In this document: positions 35,333-46,455 of the stretch, one piece after another
Numbering within the stretch: position 1 is the first letter of the stretch
Layout of the letters: each line of letters opens with the position of its first letter
DNA from: Cycloclasticus sp.
GTDB taxonomy: Bacteria; Pseudomonadota; Gammaproteobacteria; Methylococcales; Cycloclasticaceae
Direction: 5' to 3'
Assembly: GCA_002733135.1 (NCBI GenBank)
Contig: NVUJ01000002.1
Coordinates: 124,001-188,000 of the forward strand
DNA: 64,000 nucleotides
The notes under the pieces: model-generated
Told to the model about the DNA's origin: nothing
The model's input: only the letters and a program-made list of their open reading frames with translations
The model's database searches: none
Translations under genes and position numbers: made by a program

Positions 35333-35569
35333 ATGGCATTTGATAAAGGTTTTAGACGTCCGCGTTACTGCAAATTTACAGCAGAAAACGTTAAAGAAAT
35401 CGATTACAAAGATTTAGATACGTTAAAAGAATATATGACAGAAACAGGAAAAATTATGCCTGCGCGTGTTACTGGTGTAAAAGCAAAGTACCAACGCCAG
35501 TTAACCGCAGCCATTAAAAGAGCTCGTTTTCTTTCATTGATTCCGTATTGCGACGCACACGAACGTTAA
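35333..35569 (+). CDS. rpsR: 30S ribosomal protein S18
   Basis: [65 protein letters not shown]. Confidence 0.97.
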   Translation: MAFDKGFRRPRYCKFTAENVKEIDYKDLDTLKEYMTETGKIMPARVTGVKAKYQRQLTAAIKRARFLSLIPYCDAHER

Positions 35570-35666
35570 AGCTGAATTAAGTGGATATGCTTTATTATCC
35601 ACTTCAAGGAAACTTAAGCCCTTTGGGTATAAACATTTTTTTATCGCAAAGTATCGCGGGTAGCCC

Positions 35667-36581
35667 TTGCTTATGAAGGCGTTAGCATTATTTATTATGA
35701 AGGGTGGCAGGCAAGCCACGATTGTTGTGGCAACAACGGCAATTTTGTCTTTGTTAATGCCTCCAATGGTTGTATTAAGTACCGCAGCAGTTTGTTTGGT
35801 GGGATTGCGGGAAGGTGCAGCAGATGGTTTTAGGCTCATCATTGGCGCGACGGTAGCAACGGCTTTAATTGGTTACGTTCTGCTAGGGACACCATTAGTG
35901 TCACTGAGTTATCTATGTATTATGTGGCTTCCTGCATTGTTGGTGTCGCTGGTGTTGAGAGAAACAGCTCAACTAAACAAGGCATTAGAAGGCTTGATAG
36001 TACTTGGGATGTTGGCCATTGCTGGATTTTATCTGTATATAGATAATCCAGCACAACTGTGGGCTGAAGGAATACGGGAGGTTGTTGTAAGCTTAAGCGA
36101 ACAACAAGACTTACCTGTTACTCAAACAGAGTTGCAGGAGGGCTTAGCGTTTTGGTCTCAATACGTTACGGGTGTGATTGTCGCTGGAACACTGATTAGC
36201 TTGCTAATGAGCTTGTTATTAGGAAGGTGGTGGCAAGGGTTGTTATTTAACCCAGGTGGTTTTGACGAAGAGTTTAGAAGTCTTCGCTTATTGCCGCGAG
36301 ATGGAATGCTGTTTATAGTTCTAACTGGGCTTGCGCTGTTACTAGATGGGCAGGTGTCGGAGTTATTTTGGAATTTGGATATACAAATTCTATTATTGTT
36401 TTTAATGGTAGGTATGTCGGTTGTTCACGTTATATTGAAAAATAAAAGTGGCAATCGGTTTTTGATTTTTGGTTTTTATGTAGCGGTATTTTTTGTGCCA
36501 CATTTGATGTTACCTTTAGTTGTTATTGGTTTGTCAGATGTTTGGATGAATTGGCGACAACGGTTTATAGTTAAAACCTAG
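35667..36581 (+). CDS. DUF2232-like polytopic membrane protein between rpsR and rplI
   Basis: Multiple TM segments; a membrane protein at this position is common in gammaproteobacteria. Confidence 0.7.
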   Translation: MLMKALALFIMKGGRQATIVVATTAILSLLMPPMVVLSTAAVCLVGLREGAADGFRLIIGATVATALIGYVLLGTPLVSLSYLCIMWLPALLVSLVLRETAQLNKALEGLIVLGMLAIAGFYLYIDNPAQLWAEGIREVVVSLSEQQDLPVTQTELQEGLAFWSQYVTGVIVAGTLISLLMSLLLGRWWQGLLFNPGGFDEEFRSLRLLPRDGMLFIVLTGLALLLDGQVSELFWNLDIQILLLFLMVGMSVVHVILKNKSGNRFLIFGFYVAVFFVPHLMLPLVVIGLSDVWMNWRQRFIVKT

Positions 36582-36616
36582 CGCTGGAATATTTTTAAAT
36601 ATATAGGGTAAGTAAG

Positions 36617-37066
36617 ATGGACGTTATTCTTCTAGAAAAAGTAGCAAATTTAGGTAACTTGGGTGACACAGTGTCAGTTAAACCTGGTTTTGGTCGTAAT
36701 TTTTTAGTACCTGGTGGTAAAGCCGTATTAGCGACACCTGAGCGTATTAAAGAGTTTGAAAAACGTAGAGTGGAACTTGAAAAAGTAGCTGCAGAGCGTC
36801 TAGCGCAAGCTCAAACAAAAGCTGAATCTGTTGAGAAGTTAAGCATAACTATTAGCCAACAGGCTGGTGAAGAAGGTAAATTATTTGGCTCAGTTGGTTT
36901 AGTAGACATTGTTAGCGCGTGTGCTGAAGCAGGCGTTGAACTAGAAAAAAATGAAATTAAATTATCTGAAGGCTCACTTCGCCAAACAGGTGAATTTGAA
37001 ATTCCTGTGCATTTGCATGCTGACGTAGTGACGTCTTTAAAAGTAGAAATTATTGCTGAAGATTAA
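36617..37066 (+). CDS. rplI: 50S ribosomal protein L9
   Basis: MDVILLEKVANLGNLGDTVSVKPGFGRNFLVPGGKAV. Confidence 0.97.
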   Translation: MDVILLEKVANLGNLGDTVSVKPGFGRNFLVPGGKAVLATPERIKEFEKRRVELEKVAAERLAQAQTKAESVEKLSITISQQAGEEGKLFGSVGLVDIVSACAEAGVELEKNEIKLSEGSLRQTGEFEIPVHLHADVVTSLKVEIIAED

Positions 37067-37084
37067 GTGATAGTGCTTTAATTT

Positions 37085-37118
37085 AAAGCCGGTGCATATT
37101 TGCACCGGCTTTTTTTTG
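37085..37118 (+). terminator. Rho-independent terminator of rplI
   Basis: AAAGCCGGTGCatatTTGCACCGGCTTTTTTTT. Confidence 0.9.
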
Positions 37119-37174
37119 CGAAGGGAATTCGCCTTCATGTACAATCTTACTTACTTAAGCATTATTTAAATCCC

Positions 37175-38569
37175 ATGGCAGAACCACAATTTGATTACGA
37201 CATGACAGACGGGGCGGAATTGCTGCGTCTGCCACCTCACTCGTTGCAAGCTGAGCAATCAGTTCTTGGCGGTTTAATGCTCGATAACGAATGTTGGGAT
37301 ACGGTCGCCGAAAAGGTATCTGTTGAGGATTTTTATCGTAAAGACCACAAGGTGATTTTTGAAGCCATCGGGAATTTGGCTAGTAAAGATGAACCGTTTG
37401 ATGTGATTACAATTTCAGAAGTATTAGGCCAATCTGGCGAGTTGGAGAATGCGGGCGGTTTGGCTTACTTAGGAGCTCTCGCTAACGACACACCCAGTGC
37501 GGCAAATATTGGAAGTTACGCTGATATTGTTAGGCAACGTTCAGTTAGGCGTCAATTAATTCATATTGGAAATGAAATAGCTGATTCAGGCTTTGATACT
37601 GAGGGGCGTGAAATCAATACCTTACTTGATGAAGCCGAAACTAAAGTTTTTAAAATTGCTGAACAGGGGGCAAAAGGTCAAAAGGGTTTTGAACCCATTA
37701 AAGATTTGCTCGGAAAAGCTGTAGATCGTATTACTGAATTACACGAAAACCAGAATTCGTTAACGGGTGTGAGCACAGGTTTTAAAGATTTAGATGACAT
37801 GACATCGGGACTTCAGCCGTCAGATTTAATTATCGTTGCGGGCCGACCTTCGATGGGTAAAACAAGTTTTGCAATGAATATAGCAGAAAATGTCGGTATT
37901 CAAAGTGGCTTGCCGATTGCAGTTTTTAGCATGGAGATGCCTGGCGATTCGCTTGCTATGCGTATGATGTCTTCACTCGGCCGGATTGATCAACACAAGG
38001 TGCGAACTGGCCAATTAGATGACGATGAATGGCCGCGTATGCAGTCGTCTATTAATTTATTGGCAGAAGCAAAGATATTTATTGATGATACGGCTGCGCT
38101 CAGCCCCATCGAAGTAAGGGCCCGCTCTCGTCGCTTGATGAAAGAGCACGGGCAGTTAGGCTTGATAGTATTGGACTATCTCCAGTTAATGCAATCTCCT
38201 TCTAATAGTGAAAGTCGAGTCGCAGAAATTTCTGATATATCGCGCTCTTTAAAAGCCTTAGCAAAGGAGCTGAAAGTTCCTGTAGTTGCGCTCTCGCAAT
38301 TAAATCGTAATCTTGAACAACGACCTAATAAACGACCTGTTATGTCAGATCTAAGGGAGTCGGGCAGTATTGAGCAAGATGCCGATGTGATTATCTTTAT
38401 TTATCGTGATGAGGTTTATAACGAGGATTCACCCGATAAAGGCTCTGCTGAAATTATTATTGGCAAACAGCGTAATGGGCCAATTGGCAAGTGTAGATTA
38501 ACCTTTTTGGGGCAATATACGCGTTTTGAAAACTTTGCTAATGACGCTTATATTGACGATGAGTACTAG
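37175..38569 (+). CDS. dnaB: Replicative DNA helicase DnaB
   Basis: LRLPPHSLQAEQSVLGGLMLDNECWD; IVAGRPSMGKTSFAMNIAE; LIVLDYLQLMQ. ATG at 37175 (MAEPQFDYD) preferred because the 37100 start lies inside the rplI terminator. Confidence 0.96.
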   Translation: MAEPQFDYDMTDGAELLRLPPHSLQAEQSVLGGLMLDNECWDTVAEKVSVEDFYRKDHKVIFEAIGNLASKDEPFDVITISEVLGQSGELENAGGLAYLGALANDTPSAANIGSYADIVRQRSVRRQLIHIGNEIADSGFDTEGREINTLLDEAETKVFKIAEQGAKGQKGFEPIKDLLGKAVDRITELHENQNSLTGVSTGFKDLDDMTSGLQPSDLIIVAGRPSMGKTSFAMNIAENVGIQSGLPIAVFSMEMPGDSLAMRMMSSLGRIDQHKVRTGQLDDDEWPRMQSSINLLAEAKIFIDDTAALSPIEVRARSRRLMKEHGQLGLIVLDYLQLMQSPSNSESRVAEISDISRSLKALAKELKVPVVALSQLNRNLEQRPNKRPVMSDLRESGSIEQDADVIIFIYRDEVYNEDSPDKGSAEIIIGKQRNGPIGKCRLTFLGQYTRFENFANDAYIDDEY

Positions 38570-38610
38570 TCGCCTTTTCATTTTTCTGACGTTTATATAA
38601 CGAATTTCTA

Positions 38611-39723
38611 ATGACACACAGCACAACGGTGTTTGCTCATACGCACGCCATCATAGATTTAGCCGCTCTAAAGCATAACGCCGATATCGTTCGGCAATCG
38701 GCACCTAACTCTAAAATAATGGCTGTTATTAAAGCGGATGCGTATGGTCACGGCATGTTAGAAGTTGCCAATGCGCTATCTAGCGTTGATGGTTATGCGG
38801 TAGCAAGAGTTCATGAAGCGATATCGTTACGCGAAGCGGGTATCAAAAAACCAATATTAGTACTAATGGGCTTTGCGACGAGTGATGAAGTATCGATGTT
38901 TTCGCGACATGATTTGGATGCCGTTATCCATAACGAGCATCAACTAGAGCTACTTAATTCAAGTGTTATTGCTCAACCAATATCAGTCTGGCTAAAGATT
39001 AATACCGGTATGAATAGATTAGGTGTTGATGCGCCTGAGGTTAGAAGATTAAACGACATCATGGCGCTATCAGGTAAAGTGCGTTTGCCGATTAAGCTGA
39101 TGACTCATTTGGCGTGTGCTGATGATATGAATTCAAATATGACAGAAGCCCAAATTCAATTGTTTGATCAATCTGTAGATGGCTTGGTAGGAGAGCAAAG
39201 CATTACAAATTCTGCGGGCATTATCGGTTGGAAATATGCACAGCGACAATGGGTAAGACCAGGAATAATGCTGTATGGTGGCAATCCATTTAGTAGTGGT
39301 AAAGCCGAAGAATTAGGACTTAAACCCGTGATGACACTGAAAAGCAACGTCGTTTCTCTTCGAAGCGTAAAAAAAGGACAGAGCGTTGGTTATGGTGCAA
39401 GTTGGGCCCCTAACAGAACCAGTTTAATTGCGACAATAGGGATAGGTTATGGCGATGGCTATCCACGCCATGCAGCGCATGGGACTCCTGTTGTTATTGG
39501 CGGTCAAAAAGCACCTCTTGTAGGGCGTGTTTCAATGGATTCAATTAATGTCGATGTTAGTCAATGCCGCAACATTAGTATTGGTGATGAAGCAATATTA
39601 TGGGGCGAAGGCCTGCCTATTGACGATGTCGCTGAAAACAGTGAAACAATTTCATACGAATTAATGTGCGGTATTACAGAACGCGTAAACAGAAGGTATC
39701 AGGAATCGGATAATGGTGAGTAA
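38611..39723 (+). CDS. alr: Alanine racemase
   Basis: AVIKADAYGHGMLEVANAL PLP lysine; SVGYGASW; IGIGYGDGYPR. Confidence 0.95.
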   Translation: MTHSTTVFAHTHAIIDLAALKHNADIVRQSAPNSKIMAVIKADAYGHGMLEVANALSSVDGYAVARVHEAISLREAGIKKPILVLMGFATSDEVSMFSRHDLDAVIHNEHQLELLNSSVIAQPISVWLKINTGMNRLGVDAPEVRRLNDIMALSGKVRLPIKLMTHLACADDMNSNMTEAQIQLFDQSVDGLVGEQSITNSAGIIGWKYAQRQWVRPGIMLYGGNPFSSGKAEELGLKPVMTLKSNVVSLRSVKKGQSVGYGASWAPNRTSLIATIGIGYGDGYPRHAAHGTPVVIGGQKAPLVGRVSMDSINVDVSQCRNISIGDEAILWGEGLPIDDVAENSETISYELMCGITERVNRRYQESDNGE

Positions 39724-41077
39724 GCAGAAGTTCCTATATCGTTGTAGAGAGTGCGGTGCTAATGCGCCAAAATGGTCGGGACAGTGTCAAGATTGCGGCG
39801 GATGGAATACCTTGGAAGAGTCTGTGACGTTGGGTTCTTCAAAAGCAAACCGATTTAGTGGTTACGCAGATCAAGCTAGTTCATCCGAGGTGGAGGTGCT
39901 GTCTGACGTTGAAATGGGGCGCCTCGAAAGGACGCAAAGTGGGTTAAGTGAGTTAGATAGAGTCTTAGGTGGTGGTATTGTGCCGGGATCAGCTATTTTA
40001 CTTGGCGGCGACCCTGGTATCGGTAAATCAACACTCTTATTGCAATCCATCGCTAGCCTGAGTCAAACATCAAACGTCTTGTATGTAAGTGGAGAAGAGT
40101 CGGCTCAGCAAGTCAGCATGCGTGCCAATAGGCTTCAATTATCCGTCGATAAAGTTAAAATTTTATGCGAGATAGCACTAGAAACTATATTGGCAACGGC
40201 CGAAAAACTATCTTCTGATGTAATAGTTATTGACTCGATACAAACTGTTTTTAGTGATGAGCTGCAATCAGCGCCAGGTTCTGTTGGGCAAGTAAGAGAG
40301 TGCGCCGCACGTTTAGTTCGTTTTGCAAAACGGACGAATACGACGATATTTTTGGTGGGCCATGTGACCAAAGATGGCTCTATTGCAGGGCCACGTGTCC
40401 TCGAACATATGGTGGATTCCGTTTTATATTTTGAGGGTGACTCGGGCAGTCGTTTTAGAATAATTCGTGCGATAAAAAATCGTTTTGGCGCGGTGAATGA
40501 ATTGGGTGTATTTGCAATGACCGAGAAAGGACTGCGCGAGGTATCAAATCCGTCGGCTATTTTTCTATCGCGTCATGAACAGGAAGTGCCGGGCAGTGTT
40601 GTGATGGTAACGCGTGAGGGCTCCCGACCTCTACTGGTAGAGGTGCAAGCGCTGGTTGATGAGAACCGATTAGGTACACCGCGACGTGTAACAGTTGGCA
40701 TGGACCAAAATAGGTTAGCTATGCTGTTGGCGATTTTGCACCGCCATGGCCAATGTTCGTTGTTAGATCAAGACGTGTTTGTGAATATTGTCGGCGGTTT
40801 GCGAGTGATGGAAACGGGGGGTGATTTGGCCATAGTGGTAGCTTTGTTATCTAGCTTTAAAGCAAAAAATATTCCTAAAGACTGGGTTATATTTGGTGAA
40901 CTAGGTTTGTCGGGTGAAGTCCGCCCTGTGCCGAACGGTGAGGAGCGGCTAAGAGAAGCGGCTAAACACGGTTTTAAATTTGCATTAGCACCGAAGGGAA
41001 ATATCCCAAAAGGTGGGATTGATGGGTTGGAGATTACCCCCGTGAGTGTCTTGCGTGACGCGTTGCAGTTTTTTTAA
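39713..41077 (+). CDS. radA: DNA repair protein RadA
   Basis: CRECGANAPKWSGQCQDCGGWNT zinc finger; GGDPGIGKSTLLLQ Walker A; KNRFG motif. Confidence 0.97.
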   Translation: MVSKQKFLYRCRECGANAPKWSGQCQDCGGWNTLEESVTLGSSKANRFSGYADQASSSEVEVLSDVEMGRLERTQSGLSELDRVLGGGIVPGSAILLGGDPGIGKSTLLLQSIASLSQTSNVLYVSGEESAQQVSMRANRLQLSVDKVKILCEIALETILATAEKLSSDVIVIDSIQTVFSDELQSAPGSVGQVRECAARLVRFAKRTNTTIFLVGHVTKDGSIAGPRVLEHMVDSVLYFEGDSGSRFRIIRAIKNRFGAVNELGVFAMTEKGLREVSNPSAIFLSRHEQEVPGSVVMVTREGSRPLLVEVQALVDENRLGTPRRVTVGMDQNRLAMLLAILHRHGQCSLLDQDVFVNIVGGLRVMETGGDLAIVVALLSSFKAKNIPKDWVIFGELGLSGEVRPVPNGEERLREAAKHGFKFALAPKGNIPKGGIDGLEITPVSVLRDALQFF

Positions 41078-41088
41078 AAAGCCACGTT

Positions 41089-42351
41089 TTAAGCGCTATT
41101 TTTTGGCCGGCATTTTATTAATTTAACGGCGTTATCGTCCATTTGAACAATTTCAATAGCTTGTCCAAATAATTTAAGACTCGTGCCCTGTTCAGGAATA
41201 GCCTCTAAGTGTTCAAGTATTAAACCATTTAGTGTTTTTGGGCCATTCGTGGGCAAAGACCATCTTAAGGAACGGTTGAGGTCTCTTATAGTAATATTGC
41301 CGTTGATAAACAGTGAGCCATCTGATTTTTTTTGAATGTCTGGCGAGCTATCAGAGGGGTCTGTAGTGAACTCTCCAATCACTTCTTCGAGCACATCTTG
41401 CAAGGTAATTAACCCAAGAATACTGCCGTATTCATTGACGACAATCGCTAAACGTTGTTTGTTTTGTTGAAAATTTATCAGCTGTTGATAGAGTGTTGTA
41501 TTGTTTGGAATGAAGTAAGTATTACGTTGAATAGCGGCCAATTTTTCAGGCTTAATATCATCGCTTTTGACTAAACGCAGTATATCTTTTGTTCTTATAT
41601 ATCCTTGAATGTTATCAATATTAGTTTTAAAGATAGGCAAACTTGAGTACGAGGAATTAAGAAGTTGTTTCCTTATTTCATTCGGACTGTCATCAAGGTC
41701 AATACCATGAATTTCATTAAGGGGGGTCATGATGTCTTCTACCGTGGCCTGTTCAAGATCCAAAATACCCAACAGCATTTCTTTATGTTGTTGTGGGATC
41801 ATGGAGCCAGTCTCAGTGACGATGGTACGTAGTTCCTCATGCTTCATAGGCGCTTCAAACTGATTAATAGTATGTAAGCCTAGTAATTTGAGTAGCCAGT
41901 TTGCGAGTGTGTTAATAACCCACACCAAGGGGTATAAAATCTTAAGTAGGGGCGTGTAAATAATCGATGCAAAGAACGCTAATCGTTCTGGGTGGTTGGC
42001 GGCCCATGTTTTTGGTGCCACTTCAGAGAAAACTAAGATAACGAATGTTAACAAGCCAGCGGCTATGGCGATACCTGCCTCACCATAAAGACGTAAGGCG
42101 ATAATGGTGGCAATAGAGGCGGCGAATATATTAATAAAATTATTACCGAGTAAAATCAAACCGATTAAACGATCCGGTTTTTGTAGTAATGTGTGAGCCA
42201 GCTTAGCGGTTCTATGATTGTTTTTAATAAGATGAAGTAAGCGGTAACGGTTAAGGCGCATTAAAGCGGTCTCTGAACCCGAGAAAAATGCTGATAATAG
42301 GATAAGGATGGCTAGCAATGTAAAAAGAAAGCCTAAAGAAAGATCAGTCAC
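41089..42351 (-). CDS. HlyC/CorC-family (CNNM plus CBS) transporter, YfjD-like
   Basis: N-terminal DUF21 TM domain (SAFFSGSETALMRLNRYRLLHL), CBS pair, C-terminal CorC/HlyC domain. Confidence 0.9.
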   Translation of the reverse strand: MTDLSLGFLFTLLAILILLSAFFSGSETALMRLNRYRLLHLIKNNHRTAKLAHTLLQKPDRLIGLILLGNNFINIFAASIATIIALRLYGEAGIAIAAGLLTFVILVFSEVAPKTWAANHPERLAFFASIIYTPLLKILYPLVWVINTLANWLLKLLGLHTINQFEAPMKHEELRTIVTETGSMIPQQHKEMLLGILDLEQATVEDIMTPLNEIHGIDLDDSPNEIRKQLLNSSYSSLPIFKTNIDNIQGYIRTKDILRLVKSDDIKPEKLAAIQRNTYFIPNNTTLYQQLINFQQNKQRLAIVVNEYGSILGLITLQDVLEEVIGEFTTDPSDSSPDIQKKSDGSLFINGNITIRDLNRSLRWSLPTNGPKTLNGLILEHLEAIPEQGTSLKLFGQAIEIVQMDDNAVKLIKCRPKNSA

Positions 42352-42555
42352 GATGTGCGAGTGTTGTAATAAATAATAACTACGTTCTAAAACTTGGTCG
42401 CCAAACTGTCAAGTAATAACAAGAGAAATAGGAAAGTTTGTATCTTAGTGACCTTGTTTTGCTACGTCACTAGTTAAAGACTATCACAATGATTTGAAAT
42501 TAAAAGGTTTTATATGGCAGTTATTTTTATAGGCTAAATGCCTTATAATTAACGA

Positions 42556-42789
42556 ATGAATGTAATGAATTTAATAGAACAAGGTATCGAATTAATGCTA
42601 CTTGGGATGGGGATGGTTTTTTTCATCTTGGGTTTATTGGTTATTGTTATTAAGACCGCGTCGACTTTGATTTTAAAATATGAGCCCGTTGCAAGTTTCG
42701 ATGCGAGCAAGTTGCAGGGCTCAAATAAAATAGGCGAAGATGTAGTTGAAGCAATATCTATAGCGGTTCAGCGTTATCGTTCCAAATAA
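42556..42789 (+). CDS. oadG: Oxaloacetate decarboxylase gamma subunit
   Basis: Small single-TM protein (GIELMLLGMGMVFFILGLLVIVIK) directly upstream of oadA. Confidence 0.88.
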   Translation: MNVMNLIEQGIELMLLGMGMVFFILGLLVIVIKTASTLILKYEPVASFDASKLQGSNKIGEDVVEAISIAVQRYRSK

Positions 42790-42801
42790 TTTAAAAAACT
42801 T

Positions 42802-44589
42802 ATGACAAATCCATTAAAAATTACTGACGTCGTGTTGCGCGACGCACATCAATCTTTATTTGCCACGCGTTTACGCATTGAGGACATGTTACCAATAGCT
42901 GAGAAGCTAGATAAAATTGGTTATTGGTCGCTTGAAACGTGGGGTGGAGCTACTTTTGATTCTTGTATCCGCTACCTTGGCGAAGACCCTTGGGAGCGTT
43001 TAAGGCTATTAAAAGCAGCCATGCCAAACACTCAGCAGCAGATGTTGTTGCGTGGCCAAAATCTTTTAGGCTATAGGCACTATGCGGATGATGTTGTTCG
43101 TAAATTTGTTGAACGAGCAGCCGACAATGGTATGGATGTATTCCGTATCTTTGACGCAATGAATGACGTTCGAAATCTTGATACAGCGATTAAAGCGACA
43201 ATTGAAGCGGGCAAACACGCGCAAGGCACAATTTGTTACACAAAAAGCCCTGTCCATACCTTGGATGGTTGGGTTGATATGGGTAAGAAGCTTGAAGATG
43301 CTGGCTGTCATTCAATTGCCATCAAAGATATGGCGGGTTTATTGAAACCTTATGATGCGGCGGATTTAGTTAAACGCTTAAAAAGCTCATGTGATGTGCC
43401 GATTGCATTGCACAGTCATGCAACAACAGGCATGAGTGTAGCCACGTGTTTGAAAGCGGTGGATGCGGGCTTGGATATGCTTGATACGGCAATATCTTCT
43501 ATGAGTATGACGTACGGCCATTCGCCGACAGAAACATTCATTGCGATGCTAGAAGGCACTGAACGTGCAACAGGGCTCGATATAGATGCGGTTGAAGAAA
43601 TTGCAGCTTACTTTAGAACCGTCCGCCCTAAATACGCAGAATTTGAAGGCTCACTGAAAGGCGTTGATTCTCGAATCCTGATTGCACAGGTACCGGGTGG
43701 CATGTTGACTAACCTTGAGAGCCAACTAAAACAGCAAAATGCAGGTGATAAAATTGATGAGGTATTGGCTGAAATTCCAGCTGTGCGTGAAGACTTAGGC
43801 TTCTTACCATTGGTAACACCCACATCGCAAATTGTGGGTACACAAGCGGTGATGAATATTCTGATGGGCGAGCGTTACAAGTCGCTGAGTAAAGAGACAA
43901 TTGGTGTATTAAAAGGCGAGTATGGCGCGACACCAGCGCCAGTTAATGCAGAGCTTCAAGCGAAAGTATTAGACGGTGGAGAAGCGATTACTTGCCGGCC
44001 AGCAGACCTCATTGACGATGAGCTAGATAAATTGGTTGTTGATTTAGAAGCTAAAGCAAAAGCAGAAAACTTGCAGTTGGCAGATCAGGTTATTGACGAT
44101 GTATTAACTTACGCATTATTTCCTCAAGTGGGTTTGGACTTTATTAAAAATAGAAATAACCCTGATGCATTTGAGCCCGTTCCGACGGGCGTGAAAACTG
44201 TGAGTTCGGCTGAGTTAAATACTCCAGAAAGTTATGATGTTGAAGTGAAAGGTAAGGTTTACCAAGTGACAGTGGGCGCTAGTGGTTCAATAGAAAATAT
44301 TGCACCTGCAGCAGCTACAGCAAGCGCGAAACCTGCGATGACTCAGCAACCCGTCCCGTCAGCAGATTATTGTCAAAACGACCCACTATTGTCGCCAATG
44401 GCTGGCAATATTGTAAGGATTGGTGTGGCGGCTGGTGATGACGTGCATGAAGGTGATGTGGTTATTATTCTCGAAGCGATGAAAATGGAAACTGAAATCA
44501 GAGCGCATATTGAAGGCCAAATTTCAGACGTTTTCGTAAAAGAAGGTGAGTCGGTTCCGGCAGGCGCACCATTAATTCTAATTTGTTAG
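42802..44589 (+). CDS. oadA: Oxaloacetate decarboxylase alpha subunit (carboxyltransferase plus biotinyl domain)
   Basis: [19 protein letters not shown]; biotinylation motif EAMKMETE. Confidence 0.96.
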   Translation: MTNPLKITDVVLRDAHQSLFATRLRIEDMLPIAEKLDKIGYWSLETWGGATFDSCIRYLGEDPWERLRLLKAAMPNTQQQMLLRGQNLLGYRHYADDVVRKFVERAADNGMDVFRIFDAMNDVRNLDTAIKATIEAGKHAQGTICYTKSPVHTLDGWVDMGKKLEDAGCHSIAIKDMAGLLKPYDAADLVKRLKSSCDVPIALHSHATTGMSVATCLKAVDAGLDMLDTAISSMSMTYGHSPTETFIAMLEGTERATGLDIDAVEEIAAYFRTVRPKYAEFEGSLKGVDSRILIAQVPGGMLTNLESQLKQQNAGDKIDEVLAEIPAVREDLGFLPLVTPTSQIVGTQAVMNILMGERYKSLSKETIGVLKGEYGATPAPVNAELQAKVLDGGEAITCRPADLIDDELDKLVVDLEAKAKAENLQLADQVIDDVLTYALFPQVGLDFIKNRNNPDAFEPVPTGVKTVSSAELNTPESYDVEVKGKVYQVTVGASGSIENIAPAAATASAKPAMTQQPVPSADYCQNDPLLSPMAGNIVRIGVAAGDDVHEGDVVIILEAMKMETEIRAHIEGQISDVFVKEGESVPAGAPLILIC

Positions 44590-44599
44590 GCTAAGTATA

Positions 44600-45733
44600 A
44601 TGGAAAGCGGCGTATTACAAATTTGGCAATCGACAGGCATTGCAAACTTCGAATGGGGTAATGTGTTAATGATAGGCATTGGCCTGCTGTTGATTTATTT
44701 AGCGATTGCTAAAAAGTTTGAACCCTTATTGTTACTACCCATTGGCTTTGGTGGAATATTGGCGAATATCCCTATTGCAGGTATCAGCGGGCCAGATGGA
44801 TTATTGGGTATTTTGTACCATATGGGTGTCGATACCGGCTTGTTCCCATTATTAATCTTCATGGGTGTCGGTGCGTTAACGGATTTTGGCGCATTAATTG
44901 CGATGCCGAGCTTGTTGGTTCTAGGTGCAGCTGCTCAATTTGGTATTTTTGCGACGTTAATTGGTGCCCTAGCGATGAACTTCATTCCTGGCATGGAATT
45001 TAGCTTGGCAGATGCTTCTGCCATCGCGATTATTGGCGGTGCAGATGGGCCAACGGCTATTTTCTTAGCATCCAAGCTGGCGCCAGATTTGCTCGGTGCT
45101 ATTGCGGTTGCAGCGTATTCTTATATGGCCTTGGTACCACTTATTCAGCCACCTATCATGCGGGCATTAACAACGGAGGCTGAACGAAAAGTTGAGATGA
45201 AACATCTTCGACACGTTAGTAAACAGGAAAGGATTGTTTTTCCGTTGATTATTCTAACGGTGGTTATTTTGTTTTTGCCAGCTTCTGCACCTTTAATCGG
45301 GATGTTGGCCTTCGGTAATTTGATGCGCGAAAGTGGTGTTGTCGACCGCCTTAGTTCAACGGCGCAAAATGAACTCATTAATATTGTGACTATCTTTCTT
45401 GGTTTGGCTATTGGTTCAAAATTATCAGCTGATAAATTCTTAACCGCCGAAACGCTCGGTATTTTAGTGCTTGGTATGGCCGCCTTCTCAGTGGGTACGG
45501 CTGGTGGTGTATTAATGGGAAAAGTAATGCATAAGGTAACCGGTGGCAAAGTTAACCCATTAATTGGCGCTGCGGGTGTTTCTGCGGTTCCAATGGCAGC
45601 CAGGGTGGTCAATAAAGTAGGCCAGGAGTCTAACCCGAATAACTTCTTGTTAATGCACGCGATGGGGCCCAATGTGGCTGGGGTGATTGGTTCTGCCGTA
45701 GCCGCCGGTGTGTTGCTCGCTATCGTAGGGTAA
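44600..45733 (+). CDS. oadB: Sodium ion-translocating decarboxylase beta subunit
   Basis: Polytopic; [42 protein letters not shown]. Confidence 0.95.
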   Translation: MESGVLQIWQSTGIANFEWGNVLMIGIGLLLIYLAIAKKFEPLLLLPIGFGGILANIPIAGISGPDGLLGILYHMGVDTGLFPLLIFMGVGALTDFGALIAMPSLLVLGAAAQFGIFATLIGALAMNFIPGMEFSLADASAIAIIGGADGPTAIFLASKLAPDLLGAIAVAAYSYMALVPLIQPPIMRALTTEAERKVEMKHLRHVSKQERIVFPLIILTVVILFLPASAPLIGMLAFGNLMRESGVVDRLSSTAQNELINIVTIFLGLAIGSKLSADKFLTAETLGILVLGMAAFSVGTAGGVLMGKVMHKVTGGKVNPLIGAAGVSAVPMAARVVNKVGQESNPNNFLLMHAMGPNVAGVIGSAVAAGVLLAIVG

Positions 45734-45736
45734 GTT

Positions 45737-46432
45737 TTATTCGTTAGCGTTACTTTTGCGTGCGTTTATAAAGGTCACGAATAAAAAAATAACGCAGCTG
45801 CTCAGCATGATGGTAAGAACAATGATGATGTTCTGATGGCCATCCTGTTTAACGTGTAGTTCATCTAGCAGTAGATTGGTCTCTTCGTCGACTAACGCAA
45901 CAAACGCGGTAATGATTTCGTTCATTGGAATTTGATTGGGTACGGCTGTGTTAAATAATGTTTTAGCAGCACGGCTTTTTTCATCGTCCAGTAACAAATT
46001 TGCAACAAACATTTGAATGTCAGCATTTTTGCCGGTGAGTTCAAGTAATTCTTGTAGAAGCTTACCTTGTTGCTCAGTTAGTTCCACTGCTTGTAGGAAG
46101 TCTCGGTTTTTTTTAAAAATATTGGCGTGTCGAAAGAGTAATTGATGCTGCCCATCTTTAACAAAAGCATCAGTCTGGTTAAGCATTTTTAGCAGCGTAA
46201 TAGATCGATTCTGCATTGCGTGAGCCATTTGGGTTATTGCATGGCTTTTTTTCTGCATCTTAGCAATGGATAATTCTGCTTGTTGATACAACTCATTTGA
46301 TTGGCTGTTGATATAATGTAACGACCAGCCAGCGCTAAAGCAGACGGCAACAGCAAGTAATATGTATAGCTTGCGGCTGGTTTTTTTAACGGACGGGTGT
46401 GCTGGCTTCATTGACGTAAGATTAGCAGACAA
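45737..46432 (-). CDS. Membrane protein with extracytoplasmic helical sensor-like domain and no recognisable output domain
   Basis: TM1 (KLYILLAVAVCFSAGWSLHYI), about 160-aa helical region, TM2 (IIIVLTIMLSSCVIFLFVTFI), then only a few cytoplasmic residues. Confidence 0.6.
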   Translation of the reverse strand: MSANLTSMKPAHPSVKKTSRKLYILLAVAVCFSAGWSLHYINSQSNELYQQAELSIAKMQKKSHAITQMAHAMQNRSITLLKMLNQTDAFVKDGQHQLLFRHANIFKKNRDFLQAVELTEQQGKLLQELLELTGKNADIQMFVANLLLDDEKSRAAKTLFNTAVPNQIPMNEIITAFVALVDEETNLLLDELHVKQDGHQNIIIVLTIMLSSCVIFLFVTFINARKSNANE

Positions 46433-46455
46433 ATTTATTTTTACCTAGGCTTGTT

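Noticed and set aside
37100-37174. N-terminal extension of DnaB starting at 37100
   Set aside because: It begins within the rplI rho-independent terminator; the ATG at 37175 gives a normal DnaB start.
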